The notes under the pieces: model-generated
Database searches by the model: none
Told to the model about the DNA's origin: nothing
What the model saw: only the letters and a program-made list of their open reading frames with translations
Made by a program: the position numbers and the translations under genes
Assembly (NCBI GenBank): GCA_963797635.1
Contig: CAWCPZ010000007.1
Span: 186,001-250,000 of the forward strand
Length of the DNA: 64,000 bases
Direction: 5' to 3'
Source of the DNA: JAOUEA01 sp963797635
GTDB lineage: Bacteria > Actinomycetota > UBA4738 > HRBIN12
Shown: one piece after another, positions 52,543 through 63,091 of the stretch
How positions within the stretch are numbered: position 1 is the stretch's first letter
Layout: the number at the start of each line of letters is the position of its first letter

Positions 52543-54558
52543 GCGAACGGTTCCGCGTGGGTGAACGCCGCCGGCTGGTGGTGGCCAGCTTCCTGATGCT
52601 CTTCACCGAGCTCGCCCTGATCCGCTGGGTGTCGGCCTACCAGGTGCACGTGGCCTACTTCACGAACTTCGTGCTGCTCGCCAGCTTCCTGGGCATCGGC
52701 GTGGGGTTCCTGCGCTCGGGCAAGGGCCGAGACCTCTCGCGGTGGGCGCCCGCGATCCTGGCCGCCCTGGTGCTCGGGGTGTTCGTGCTGCGTGTGGTCA
52801 AGACCAACGGCTCGGACGCGCTGCGCACGGTGTTCGACCTGCCCGCCCTGCCCTCGTGGGTGATGCTGCCGCTGCTGTTCCTGGGTTCGGTCGCCGCGAT
52901 GGCGACGATCGCCGAAGGGGTGGCGCGGCTGTTCGAGCGTTTCGAGCCGCTGGAGGCCTATCGCCTGGACATCACCGGCAGCCTCGCCGGGATCGTCGTG
53001 TTCTCGTTGATGTCCTTCTTCGGGCTCGGCCCGTTGGCGTGGGGACTCGTGATCGCGGTGCTCTTCATCGCCTTGACGCCTCGCGAGGACCGGATGCGGC
53101 TGGTGTGGTGCGGCGCCGTCGTGTTCGTGTTCGCGCTGGGGTCCCTCGCCCCCGACGACACCTGGTCGCCCTACTACCGCGTCACGGTCCAGCCCGCCGA
53201 CGACGCCGGACGGATCGGCGTGGTGGTGAACTCGCTCCCGCACCAATCGATGATGCCGCTCGCCCAGATCCAGGAGGAGTTCTACACCCGGCCGTACACC
53301 CACCTGCGGCAGACCCCTCAGGACGTGTTGATCGTGGGGGCGGGCAACGGCAACGACGTGGCGCTGGCGCTCTCCCGGGACGTCGGGCACATCGACGCGG
53401 TCGAGATCGACCCGGTGATCCAGGCGGCAGGCCGAGACCGGCATCCCGCCCACCCGTATCAGGACCCACGCGTGAGCCCGCACATCGACGACGGCCGCGC
53501 GTACCTGGAACGGACCGATCAGACCTATGACCTGATCCTGTTCGCGCTGCCCGACTCGCTGACACTGGTCAGCGGGCAGGGCTCGTTGCGGCTGGAGAGC
53601 TACCTGTTCACGCGCGAGGCCATGGAGACCGTGCGTGACCACCTGAACCCCGGCGGGGCGTTCGCGATGTACAACTACTACCGAGACGACGTGTTCGAGC
53701 GCTACGCGAACACGATGTCGGAGGTCTTCGGTCACGACCCGTGCTTCGACGCCGTCGACCAGAGGCTCGGCCCACGCCAGCAGGCGGTGCTGACCGTGGG
53801 CGTGGAAGCCACCGACATCGACTGCGAGACGACGTTCCGCTCCGCGGTCGACGCGCCCGAACCCTCGACCGACGATCACCCGTTCCCGTACGTGCCCGAT
53901 CGCTCCATCCCCAACTTCTACCTCTGGTGGCTGGGCGCGATCCTGCTGGCCTCCGTCGTGATCGTCCGCCTGGCCTCCGGGGCGCCGTTGGGCCAGATGC
54001 GACCGTACGTCGACCTGTTCTTCATGGGCGCGGCGTTCCTGTTGCTGGAGACCAAGAGCGTGGTGCAGTTCGCGCTGCTGTTCGGCACCACCTGGTTCGT
54101 GAACTCGCTGGTGTTCGCGGGCATCCTGCTGGCGGTGCTCGCGGCGATCGAGGTGGCGCGCAGAGCGAAGCTCCCTCGACCGATCGTGATGTACGGCGCG
54201 CTGCTGGCCTGCCTCGCCGTGGCGTGGTTGATCCCGCCCGCCTCGCTCCTGTCGCTGTCCACCGTGCCGCGGTTCTTCGCGAGCGTGCTGGTGGCGTTCG
54301 CCCCCGTGTTCGTGGCGAACCTGATCTTCGCGGACCGGTTCCGGGACGTGGGAGCCTCGACCATCGCCTTCGGCGCGAACCTGCTTGGGGGCGATGCTCG
54401 GTGGGGTGCTCGAGTACCTCGCGATCGTCACGGGGTACCGCGCGTTGCTGTTCGGGGTCGCGATCCTCTACGGCTTGGCCTACGTCACGGGCCGCCGGCA
54501 TCTGGGATCGCGGGAGCCGTCGGCGCCCGAGGCTCGCGTCGGCGCCGACGTTCCGTGA
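52539..54558 (+). CDS. Polytopic membrane protein with spermidine-synthase-like domain (frameshifted near the end)
   Basis: About 672 residues after removing one T from CTTGG at 54384-54388. Six or so N-terminal membrane helices (LVVASFLMLFTELALIRWVS onward), then a SAM-methyltransferase/spermidine-synthase-like domain about 240-440 with VLIVGAGNGNDVALALSRDV (glycine loop), VDAVEIDPVIQ-like IDAVEIDPVIQAAG and YDLILFALPDSL, then about eight further helices. It belongs to the membrane-spanning spermidine synthase-like group whose products are not established. ATG 52539 overlaps prfB. Its 3' end overlaps the convergent gene by about 74 bp. Confidence 0.78.
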
Positions 54559-56920
54559 CCGCGGCTGCCACGAACGCCACGACGATCCCGATCCACACCA
54601 CGGCGCCGGCGATCAGGCCCCTGGTCACCGCCTCGTCCTCGTAGACCAACTCGATCGTGTGATCGCCGGCGTTCACCGGCACTCCCTGGAGGAAGCCGTC
54701 GACGGGCAGGACGTCGGCGGGTTCGCCGTCCACGGTGGCGGTCCAACCGTCGTCGTACGTGCTGCGCACGACGACGATCGACGGCGCGGCGGCGGTGGTG
54801 TGCGATGGTCAGTGACGACGGTGAGCGCTCCAGCACGCTCGCCGTTCCCGGTTCGGCACCGGACTCAGGCTGCAGCCCGGGGTCGGATTCCAGGACGGCT
54901 TCGTCGGCAGGATCGAACCCGGGGGCGGTGACCGTCTGCAGGGCCGCGGCGGTGGAGTCCACCACGGTCCAGGACGTCACCACCGAGACGTGGGGCTGCC
55001 ACGTCGAGAGCTCCACGAGGTCGTAGCCCTGCGCGCGTTCGACGACCGTCCCGGGCAGCGGCGACGCGATCCCGGTGGGGATCACGAGGTAGCGCACGCC
55101 CAGCAATCCGACGTCCTGGCTGGTCGGGAGATCGATCACGGCGGCGTTGTAGAAGACCGGCAGGTCCGTGCGCGCCCGGAGGTAGTCCCAGTACCGGGGG
55201 AGTTGCACGGGGTTGTAGCCGAGGGGGTCGCGGATCGAGAACAACGTGCCGCGTTCCATCGCCAAGGCCGGCCAGTCGGGACGGAGCTGCATGAACAGGT
55301 AGCCCTTGTCGAACGCCGCCGCCGGTGGGGCCCACGTGAGGTATCGCTCATCGCTCGCCTGCAACCGGGGGACGAACGCCGTCGGCGCCACGAACGCGGC
55401 CGCGTCCACCTCGGGGGCCGGGAGCGGTTGCGGGATCAGGTTGGGGTGCTCGCCGCCCTCCAGGCCGAGGAGGATCGTGTCGGCCGTGGTGACCGAGTGC
55501 GACCATGCGACGCTGACGACGAGCTCGACGGAGAGGACGGCGACCACGGTCACCCACGCCCATGGCGTCCGCGCGGTGGCCAGGAGCCAGACCGCGACGC
55601 CGCCCGCGACGAGCCCGGCCGCGAGCAGCGCGAACCGCACGGGGGTGGCACCGGCCGCCAGCGGCACGCCGAGCCACAGCACCGCACCGCCACCGAGCCA
55701 CAACGCGGCACGCCGCGCCGGCATCGGATCGTCCCGGAGGCCCTGGATCCCGACCGCGCCGAGGATCGGGATCGCGATGACCGCCAGGTAGCGCATGCGC
55801 CCCGGGTTGTGGAGGTACACGTCGCCGAAGGGGATCCGCAGGAGCAGCGACCGGAACCACCCGGCGGTGACGACGGCGTCGAGCATCGCCACCCACGTCA
55901 GGACCAGCGCGCCGCCGACGCCCCACACCAGCGCCCGATGTCGCCGCGCTCGCACCGCCAGGGGCACGGCGAGCAGGATCACCGCCCCCGCGTAGGCGCC
56001 CGGTGCGGCGCCCAACGCCAGGGGCCAGGCCGCCCACACGCCGTTGCCCTGGATCGAGGCCGAGTCCGCACCGCCGAGCGATCCGAGCGCGTCGCCGAGG
56101 CGGTCGTAGCCGGCGGCCAGGCTCGACGCCTGCAGCGCGTCGATCCGTGGCAGCAGCACCGCGAGGCTCGCGAGCGGCAGCATCACCAGGAACAGCAGGA
56201 CGCTCGCCCGCCGCCGCCCAGCCCCGCACGCGGCCGTGCACGCACGTCGGCGACGGCGCCCGACACGAGGTAGGCGACGACCAGGACCGAGCACATCACC
56301 AGGCCGTGACTCAGGTGGGCGGTGGCCACCTGCGACCAGCCGAACGCGCCCACGGCGAGCCACGCGATCCTGCGAGACCAGCGGTCGGCTCGCCGATAGC
56401 CGGCGGCGCCGATCAGGGCCACCGTGGTCCACGCGATCGATCCCGCGAAGGGCATCGACACCGCGATCTCCGACGTGGACATCAGCATCGCGAGCGACAG
56501 CCCTCCGACGGTGGCCGCGACGCGTGAGAGCCGCTCCACGCGGCAGAACCCGTACAGGCCGAGCCCCGCCAGCAGTGGGTTCACGACGATGAAGGCCCGC
56601 ATCGCGGCGGCGGGGGAGAGCGTGGAGAACAGCGCCATCGGTGTGAGGTAGAGCCACCCGCCCTGGGGATCGGCGGCGAACCGGTAGCCCGCCATCTCGT
56701 ACGGGTTCCACACGGGGATGTGTCCGTCGGCGATCGAGCGACCCAGGTAGGCGAACCTCGGGAGCCAGAACGTGAGGATGTCCGGATGCGCCTGGGTGAG
56801 CCGGTCGTGGAAGACGAAGCCCTCCAGGGCCACCAGGACGCCGATCACGATCAGCGCCGGGCCGGCACACGCCGCGATGATCCCTCGTCCGCTGCTCGCG
56901 CCGCCCGTCCGACCGCCCAT
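54485..56920 (-). CDS. YfhO-like polytopic membrane protein (two frame breaks)
   Basis: About 811 residues after repair (a -1 near 56218 and a +1 near 54797). Roughly 12-14 membrane helices, with extracytoplasmic loops carrying HPDILTFWLPRFAYLGRSIA, PVWNPYEMAGYRFAADPQGG, FSTLSPAAAMRAFIVVNPLL and GYNPVQLPRYWDYL; the C-terminal soluble part ends RSTYDDGWTATVDGEPADVL-PVDGFLQGVPV and a last helix. These are hallmarks of YfhO/GT-C-like integral membrane glycosyltransferases or lipoteichoic-acid modification proteins. Its likely role is transfer of a sugar outside the membrane. No soluble partner gene adjacent. Confidence 0.78.
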
Positions 56921-57024
56921 GCGCGGGGAAGCCTACGGCCTCGAGCATCACCGATGCTCCACAGTTCTGGAGAGGGGGTCTGGTAGGGTGGCCCGGTTAC
57001 CTTCCCACCCCTCCCGAGGTCCAG

Positions 57025-57702
57025 ATGATCAGTCTTCAGCACGTCTCGAAGACCTATAGGAACGGCGTCACCGCGCTCGAAGGCGTCGACGTCGAGGTCG
57101 AGAAAGGCGAGTTCGTCTTCATCGTCGGTCAGTCCGGTTCGGGCAAATCGACGATGATCCGCCTGCTCCTCAAAGAGGAGGAAGCGACCAAGGGCGACAT
57201 CTACGTCGGTGGCAAGCACCTGGGCAAGATGTCGTCGTGGGACGTGCCCAAGTTGCGTCGCAACGTGGGCACGGTCTTCCAGGACTACAAGCTGCTGACG
57301 GACAAGACCGTGTTCGAGAACGTGTCGTTCGCGCTCGAGGTGATCGGCAAGCAGAAGCACGTGATCGACCAGCGGGTGCCCGAGATCCTCGACTACGTGG
57401 GGTTGGGGGACAAGCTCAACAACTACCCTGACGAACTCTCCGGCGGCGAGCAGCAGCGGGTATCCATCGCGCGGGCGTGCGTGAACCGCCCGCTCGTGCT
57501 GCTGGCCGATGAGCCCACCGGCAACCTGGACCCCAACACGTCGGTGGACATCATGCGGCTGCTCGACAAGGTCAACCGCATCGGCACGACCGTGGTCATG
57601 GCCACCCACGACCAGGCCATCGTCGATGCGATGCGCAAGCGCGTGATCGAACTCGACAAGGGCCACGTCATCCGTGACCAGTCTCGAGGCGTGTACAGCT
57701 GA
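57025..57702 (+). CDS. ftsE: Cell division ATP-binding protein FtsE
   Basis: 225 residues, ABC ATPase. Walker A FIVGQSGSGKSTMIRLLL near 33, Q-loop VGTVFQDYKLLTDKTVFENV near 80, signature YPDELSGGEQQRVSIARACV near 135 and Walker B PLVLLADEPTGNLDPNTSVD near 155. With FtsX it controls peptidoglycan hydrolases at the septum. TAGGGT at about 56986 and GAGGTCC before the ATG are the likely promoter and ribosome site. Its stop shares bases with the ftsX start (TGATG). Confidence 0.94.
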   Translation: MISLQHVSKTYRNGVTALEGVDVEVEKGEFVFIVGQSGSGKSTMIRLLLKEEEATKGDIYVGGKHLGKMSSWDVPKLRRNVGTVFQDYKLLTDKTVFENVSFALEVIGKQKHVIDQRVPEILDYVGLGDKLNNYPDELSGGEQQRVSIARACVNRPLVLLADEPTGNLDPNTSVDIMRLLDKVNRIGTTVVMATHDQAIVDAMRKRVIELDKGHVIRDQSRGVYS

Positions 57703-58611
57703 TGCGGCTCGAGTACTACTTCCGCGAGACCGCGGCCGGACTTCGACGCAACGGCATCGTGGCGTTCGCCGCCATGTCGACCGCGTTCATCGCCCTGTTC
57801 CTGTTCGGGCTCTCCCTGTTGATCTCGCGGGAGTTCAGCCTGGTGAAGGACGCGTGGACGGGCAACGTGCAGGTGGCCGTCTACCTCACCGACCCGGCCA
57901 AGCCCGAGACGATCTCACGGCTCCAGACCACGTTGGGCGATCTCGAAGCCGTCGGGTCCATCGAGTACTGGGACAAGGCACGCACGTGCCAGCAGTACGA
58001 CGCAGCTGTTCGAGGGCCAGGAGGTCTTCCAGGAGGGCGTGAACTGCGAGGAGGCGATCCCGACGTCGTTCCGGATCAACCTGTCCGACCCGGCGAAGTA
58101 CGACCAGATCACGGCGGCGCTGTCCTGCATCCCGAACGACACCGGCCAGATCGAGTGCACCGAACCCGGCGTGCGGAACGTCTCGGACTTCCGCGCCCTG
58201 CTCGACCGGCTCACGACGATCACGAACGTGCTGCAGTACGGCGTGCTGGCGATCTCGGTGATCATGCTGGCCGCCGCCGTGGCGCTGGTCGCGAACACGT
58301 TGCGGATGGGGATGTTCGCCCGGCGCAAGGAGATCGGCATCATGCGTCTGGTGGGCGCCACGAACTGGCGCATCCGCGTGCCGTTCCTGATCGAAGGGCT
58401 CGTCGAGGCGTTGGTCGGAGCCACCTTGGCGATCTTCTTCCTGTTCGTCATCAAGGTGCTCGGGATCGATCAGCTGCGCGGCTCGGTGCAGTTCTTCCCG
58501 TTGATCAAGAACTCCGACGTGCTGTGGGTGGCGCCGTGGGTCCTCGGGTTCGCCGCGATCATCGCGATCATCGCCGGCACCATCGGGATGCGTCGCTTCC
58601 TCGACGTCTGA
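57702..58611 (+). CDS. ftsX: Cell division protein FtsX (frameshifted)
   Basis: About 302 residues once an extra base near 58001 is removed. N-terminal membrane helix (IVAFAAMSTAFIALFLFGLS), a large extracytoplasmic domain, and three more helices near the C-terminus with VALVANTLRMGMFARRKEIG, IMRLVGATNWRIRVPFLIEG and VLGFAAIIAIIAGTIGMRRF, the FtsX permease signatures. It couples ATP hydrolysis by FtsE to wall hydrolases (RipC-type in actinobacteria). The break lies in the extracytoplasmic loop. Confidence 0.92.
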
Positions 58612-58624
58612 CGCGGGTGCCACG

Positions 58625-59095
58625 ATGGCTCCCAAGGGCGGCGAGGACGAGAAGACGGTCGCGAGCAATCGCAAGGCGCGTCACGACTTCCAGATCTCCC
58701 AGGAGTTCGAGTGCGGCATCGTGCTGACCGGCGACGAGGTGAAGTCGCTGCGAGGCGGACGGGCCTCGATCAACGAGGCGTTCGCCCGGGTCCGTGACGG
58801 CGAGGTGTGGCTCGAGGGGATGCACATCCCCCCGTACGAGCAAGGGGACGTGAAGCGCCACCTGCCCGAACGACCGCGCAAGCTGCTGCTGCACCGCCGG
58901 GAGATCCATCGTCTCGCCGAGCATCAGCAGGAGGAACGGCTGACGCTGATCCCGCTGCGCGTGTACTTCACCCACGGCCTGGCGAAGGTGGAGCTCGGCG
59001 TCGGCCGAGGCAAGCGCGAGTTCGAGAAGCGTCAATCGATCGCGAAGCGCGAGAGCCAGCGCGAGGTCGAACGCGAGATCGGCCGCCGCCGGTAG
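58625..59095 (+). CDS. smpB: SsrA-binding protein SmpB
   Basis: 156 residues. VASNRKARHDFQISQEFECG, IVLTGDEVKSLRGGRASINE, AFARVRDGEVWLEGMHIPPY and RKLLLHRREIHRLAEHQQEE are strongly conserved SmpB blocks, and the basic tail ends GKREFEKRQSIAKRESQREV-EREIGRRR. It delivers tmRNA to stalled ribosomes. The ssrA gene starts 54 bp downstream, an intuitive pairing. It starts 13 bp after ftsX. Confidence 0.95.
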   Translation: MAPKGGEDEKTVASNRKARHDFQISQEFECGIVLTGDEVKSLRGGRASINEAFARVRDGEVWLEGMHIPPYEQGDVKRHLPERPRKLLLHRREIHRLAEHQQEERLTLIPLRVYFTHGLAKVELGVGRGKREFEKRQSIAKRESQREVEREIGRRR

Positions 59096-59124
59096 TCAGC
59101 TTCAGTCACGTCGGTGTCCGGCCG

Positions 59125-59130
59125 TATACT
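59125..59130 (+). promoter_or_regulatory. -10 element (TATACT) of ssrA
   Basis: TATACT lies 19 nt upstream of the mature tmRNA 5' end, leaving a short 5' leader for removal by RNase P. Confidence 0.55.
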
Positions 59131-59149
59131 CGTAGGGACAACTGCATAT

Positions 59150-59499
59150 GGGGGTGTACAGGCTTCGACTTGGGCGTTGCACGTCTGGGAGAAGCGGGCC
59201 GTGATCCCGGATGTCACGTTAAACGCCGGAACAAACACAAGCGCCGAAGACAACTACGCGCTCGCTGCCTAATACGTTAGGTAGCCGTCCCCCTCGGGGC
59301 GCCTGCGTCCGAGGGATGGGCGTCGTGAGCAGGCTCACTTCTACGGTTCCGTTCGGGGGCCGCTGAGGGACATCGAACCCGGACTGGCTGACAGGTCCTC
59401 CGCCGGTGGGAGCCTGAAGGCGAGATCTCTCCACTGGCTGCGCCCGGAGAAGTCCCAGACGGTCGTTCGAGCACAGGGGTTCGATTCCCCTCACCTCCA
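59150..59499 (+). ncRNA. ssrA: tmRNA (transfer-messenger RNA)
   Basis: 350 nt. The 5' end GGGGGTG (59150-59156) pairs with CACCTCC (59492-59498) as a 7-bp acceptor stem with one G-U pair, followed by discriminator A; CCA is not encoded. The 5' GTACAGGCTTCGAC and the T-arm GGGGTTCGATTCCCC are conserved tRNA-like elements. The mRNA-like part follows GTTAAAC; read from GCC it encodes AGTNTSAEDNYALAA then TAA, a tag ending in the canonical YALAA recognised by proteases. The Asn-Thr-Ser segment makes the tag longer than E. coli's. Located beside smpB. Confidence 0.95.
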
Positions 59500-59503
59500 C
59501 GAG

Positions 59504-59530
59504 AACGCTTCCCCCACAAGGGGAAGCGTT
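59504..59530 (+). terminator. ssrA terminator, also between convergent genes
   Basis: AACGCTTCCCC (59504-59514) pairs with GGGGAAGCGTT (59520-59530) over 11 bp around a CACAA loop, 5 nt after the tmRNA end and just before the stop (59532) of the convergent minus-strand gene. It could act in both directions. Confidence 0.75.
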
Positions 59531-59531
59531 G

Positions 59532-62500
59532 TCACGTTCGGGGGGCGGTCACCTCGGGCACGCCGAGCGTTTCCAGGAGGAGCTTCCCGTCGGCCTCGAC
59601 CGCTTCGGCCTCCTCGGACCGATCGAGGGCGCGCAGGCACCGCGCCGCTCCCATGAGCGCGTGCCCGTGCTCCAGCGGCACGCTCCATCGGTCCCACGCT
59701 GCCGCCGAGGACCGGAAGGCGATGAGCGCGTCGTCGAAGGCACCTCGGGCCTCCGACACCATGGCCCGGCTCATGTCCACCGACATCTGCGTCCTCGGGG
59801 CGTGCACCGGCCGGTCGCCGACGAGGCGCTCCGCGAGGTCGACCTGACCGGCGCCGATCGCGACGCGCACGGCTTCGGGCAACTGCAGCTCGCGGTACTC
59901 GGTGGGCCCGCCCTCCGTGATCGCATCGAACTCCTGCAACCTCGCGATCGCCTCGGCCTGATCGCCGTCCACGCCGGCGGTGATCGCCGCCGCCAGCAGC
60001 ACCGGCCCCAGCACCTGGAGATCCTCGATCTGCCGGGCGGCCGGGAGCGCTTCGGTGAGCGCCTCGGCGGCCTCGTCCGTGCGCCCCCGATGCGCGAGGA
60101 CGCGCGCTCGGAACGAGCGTGCCACCGTGCCCACCTGCACGTCGCCGTGCTCGTCGGCCCATCGCTGGAGGGGAGGGGCCGTGGCCACGATCTCGTCCCA
60201 TTCGCCCAGATCGAACAGCAGCCACATGCCTTCGGCCCGCGCCCATGATTCCTGACCGCTGAGACCGCGGCCGTTGCAGAGGTCGATGGCTTCTCGGTTC
60301 ATCGCCAGGGCCGCCTTCGGTCCTTCGAGCAGCCCGATCCATTCACAGAGGTAGGAGTAGGACGTCACCATGTCCAGGGCGTTGCCGGAACCCCGAGCGA
60401 CATCGAGGGCGTGATGGAGGTCGGCGATGCCGTCCAGGTCGCCCAGCTCGCAGCGAGCGTTCCCGCGCAGGTGCAGCCCCATCAGCGTCACGGCCTCGGT
60501 GCGGGGCAGCTGGAGCGCTCGTTCGGCCCAATCGAGCGATTCCTGCGAACGCCCGGCGAACATCTCGGATTCCGACCGGCACGCGTACAGCTCGGCCAGC
60601 GTGAGGCCGGGTTCGCCCGCGGTCTCCAGGAGCTCGATCGCCTGGTCGAGGGTGGTGCGCGCCGCCGCGGTCTCGCCCTGCAGGCCCAGCTGGTAGTACA
60701 GGCGCCGCATGGCGCGCGCGGCGGTCTCGCGATCGCCCGCGGCGAGCGCGATCGCGACGGACTCTCGGTAGGCGGCCACCGCCTCGTCCGACGTGAGTCG
60801 CCCGGCGCGCCACGCCGTGCTGGTGGCTTGCCGGACCAGCTCGGCCCGCTCGGCGCCATGGGCCGGCGCGAGCTCGGCCGCCCGGGCGAAATAGTCGGCC
60901 GCCCGGGCGGTGTCCAGGGTCTTCTGGCGACTGCCCGCCATGACGAGGAACCGCAGGGCGGCGTCCTGGAGGGCGGGCAGCTCCTCGGTGAGGCTCGCGG
61001 CTCGAGCCAGGTCGAGGGCCCGCGTGGCGTGGGAGGCGAGCAGGTCGGCGCGCTCGCTGAGGCGTTCACCGGCCGTTTCCTCCAGCCAGACGGTGACGGC
61101 CAGGTGCATCCGGGCCCGGGCGGCCCGCGGGAGCCGGCCATAGGCGACATCGCGGATCAGCCCGTGGGTGAACGCGAACTCGGTCTGCTCCGGGATCGTG
61201 CTGAGCGGGGAGCGCCGGATCATGCCTCGTCGTTGCAACTCGCGCAGGGAACCGTCGAGGTCGTCGGGGTGATCGAGTGCGGCGAGCACCCCGGGCCAGA
61301 ATCGGTCGCCGACCACCGAGGCGGACTGCAGGAGCGAGCGCTCGGCCGGTTCCAGCGAGTCCAGGCGGGCCGCGATCAGCGCCTGCACCGTGTCGGGCAC
61401 CCGCACCCCTGAGCCCGAGGCGTCGGGATCGCGTTCGACCCGGCCGTCCTCGCCCCGGTCCTCCAGCATGTGCACGAACTCGCGCGCGTAGAGCGGGTTG
61501 CCGCCGGCGCGACGCATCAGCGGCTCCCGCGCTTCGGCGGGCAGGATCGAGTGCAGCAGCAGCGCGCCCAGGAGCACCTGCATGTCCTCGTCGGACAACG
61601 GCGAGAGCGAGATCGTGGTGACCTCGGCGCTGCCCGAACCCCACGACGGGTGCTGGGCGAACAGTTCGGGCCTCGACGTGCAGAGCACGAACATCGGCAC
61701 CTCGCGCGCCTCGGTGACGAGGTGGTCGAGGAACTCGAGCATGGCGGGGTCCGCCCAGTGCAGGTCCTCGACGACCATCGCCAGGGGGGCGGTGTCGGCC
61801 ACCAGCTCCAGGAACCGCGTCCAGGCCGCGAACGATTCGGAACGATCGGCAGGTGCATCGCCCGGGTTCGAGGTGCCCACCAACGGCGCGAGGCGGCTGC
61901 TGAGCCAGCCGCGTTCGGTGGGCCGCGGTTCGAGTTCCTCGAGGGTGCGTTCGAGCGCCTCGGCCACCGAGCGGCGGTCCTGTCCGGGTCCCACGCCGAT
62001 CAAGGCGCGCACGATCTCCTCGAGGGCCGTGAACGTGATGCTCTCGCCGTAGGGCAGGCATCGACCACGGTGGAACAGGATGTCCTTGCCCTCGGCGCGG
62101 ACGTGCTCGCCCAGGTCGGAGACCAACCGGGTCTTGCCGATGCCCGGTTCGCCCACCACCGTGGCCATGTGCGGGCGCCGCGACTCGACGGCGTGATCCA
62201 ACAGGTCGTGGAGCTGCCGTCGTTCGCGATCGCGACCCACGAACGGCGGCGGGTCGTCTTCGTCTCGCTCGGGCACGGTGGGTTGGATCGAGGTGGCGAG
62301 CCACATCGCCAGCGGTTCGGCCTTGCCCTTGACCGTGACGGCCGGCAGTTCGCGATAGGCGATCACCCCTCGGGTCGCCCGGTGGGTGGTCTCGCCCACC
62401 ACGACCTCCCCCTCGGGCGCATGGCCCTGCAGCCGCGAGGCGGTGTTCACCACGTCGCCCGCGACCCGTTCGCCGACCTGGGGTCCCTCGCCGAAGGTGA

Positions 62501-62987
62501 CGAGCGCCTCGCCGGTGTTGACCGCGATGCGCACGGGCATGCCACGGGCCGTGACGCGCTCGCAGATCGACAGCGCGGCGCGCACCGCCCGCTCGGCGTC
62601 GTCCTCGTGCGCCACCGGAGCGCCGAAGACCCCCATCGCGGCGTCACCGATGAACTTGTCCAAGGTGCCGCCGAACCGCTCGATCTCGTCCTTGGCCAGG
62701 GCGTGGAAGGGGACGAGGATCCCACGCACGTCCTCCGGATCGGCCTGATCGGAGCGCTGCGTGAAGCCGGCGAGGTCGGCGAACAGGATCGAGAGCCAGC
62801 GCCGTTCCTCGAGCGGCCCGGCATCGCCGTCGGCTCCCAGCGGCGAGCCGCATTCGGAGCAGAACCGCGCCCGCGCCGGCGCCGCCGCACCGCACGACGG
62901 GCACACCTGGGCCAGCGCCGTTCCACACGCGGAACAGAAGCGGGCGGCGTCGTCGTTGGACGCCCGGCAGGAGGGGCAGGAGATCAC
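59532..62987 (-). CDS. Adenylate/guanylate cyclase with AAA-type ATPase and TPR region
   Basis: 1151 residues. Two zinc ribbons at the N-terminus (CPSCRASNDDAARFCSACG, CPSCGAAAPARARFCSECG). Class III cyclase domain about 62-240: LSILFADLAGFTQRSDQADP (metal Asp), LDKFIGDAAMGVFGAPVAHE (second Asp) and VAGDVVNTASRLQGHAPEGE (transition-state Asn). An AAA/STAND ATPase follows: VVGEPGIGKTRLVSDL (Walker A near 280) and LAMVVEDLHWADPAMLEFLD (Walker B). The rest is helical TPR-like repeats to the end. Such proteins are signal-transducing cyclases common in actinobacteria; nucleotide product and stimulus unknown. Confidence 0.88.
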   Translation of the reverse strand: MISCPSCRASNDDAARFCSACGTALAQVCPSCGAAAPARARFCSECGSPLGADGDAGPLEERRWLSILFADLAGFTQRSDQADPEDVRGILVPFHALAKDEIERFGGTLDKFIGDAAMGVFGAPVAHEDDAERAVRAALSICERVTARGMPVRIAVNTGEALVTFGEGPQVGERVAGDVVNTASRLQGHAPEGEVVVGETTHRATRGVIAYRELPAVTVKGKAEPLAMWLATSIQPTVPERDEDDPPPFVGRDRERRQLHDLLDHAVESRRPHMATVVGEPGIGKTRLVSDLGEHVRAEGKDILFHRGRCLPYGESITFTALEEIVRALIGVGPGQDRRSVAEALERTLEELEPRPTERGWLSSRLAPLVGTSNPGDAPADRSESFAAWTRFLELVADTAPLAMVVEDLHWADPAMLEFLDHLVTEAREVPMFVLCTSRPELFAQHPSWGSGSAEVTTISLSPLSDEDMQVLLGALLLHSILPAEAREPLMRRAGGNPLYAREFVHMLEDRGEDGRVERDPDASGSGVRVPDTVQALIAARLDSLEPAERSLLQSASVVGDRFWPGVLAALDHPDDLDGSLRELQRRGMIRRSPLSTIPEQTEFAFTHGLIRDVAYGRLPRAARARMHLAVTVWLEETAGERLSERADLLASHATRALDLARAASLTEELPALQDAALRFLVMAGSRQKTLDTARAADYFARAAELAPAHGAERAELVRQATSTAWRAGRLTSDEAVAAYRESVAIALAAGDRETAARAMRRLYYQLGLQGETAAARTTLDQAIELLETAGEPGLTLAELYACRSESEMFAGRSQESLDWAERALQLPRTEAVTLMGLHLRGNARCELGDLDGIADLHHALDVARGSGNALDMVTSYSYLCEWIGLLEGPKAALAMNREAIDLCNGRGLSGQESWARAEGMWLLFDLGEWDEIVATAPPLQRWADEHGDVQVGTVARSFRARVLAHRGRTDEAAEALTEALPAARQIEDLQVLGPVLLAAAITAGVDGDQAEAIARLQEFDAITEGGPTEYRELQLPEAVRVAIGAGQVDLAERLVGDRPVHAPRTQMSVDMSRAMVSEARGAFDDALIAFRSSAAAWDRWSVPLEHGHALMGAARCLRALDRSEEAEAVEADGKLLLETLGVPEVTAPRT

Positions 62988-63079
62988 GAGGCGAGTCTAT
63001 CCGGGGGGTCGCCAACGGCGGGGCTCCGCCGACGGGTGGCCATGGCCCCCGCCACGAGGGCCACGCCACGAGGGCCAGG

Positions 63080-63085
63080 TAGCCT
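63080..63085 (+). promoter_or_regulatory. Leaderless -10 element (TAGCCT)
   Basis: TAGCCT lies 6 nt before GTG 63092 with no ribosome binding site between. Confidence 0.45.
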
Positions 63086-63091
63086 TGGGCC

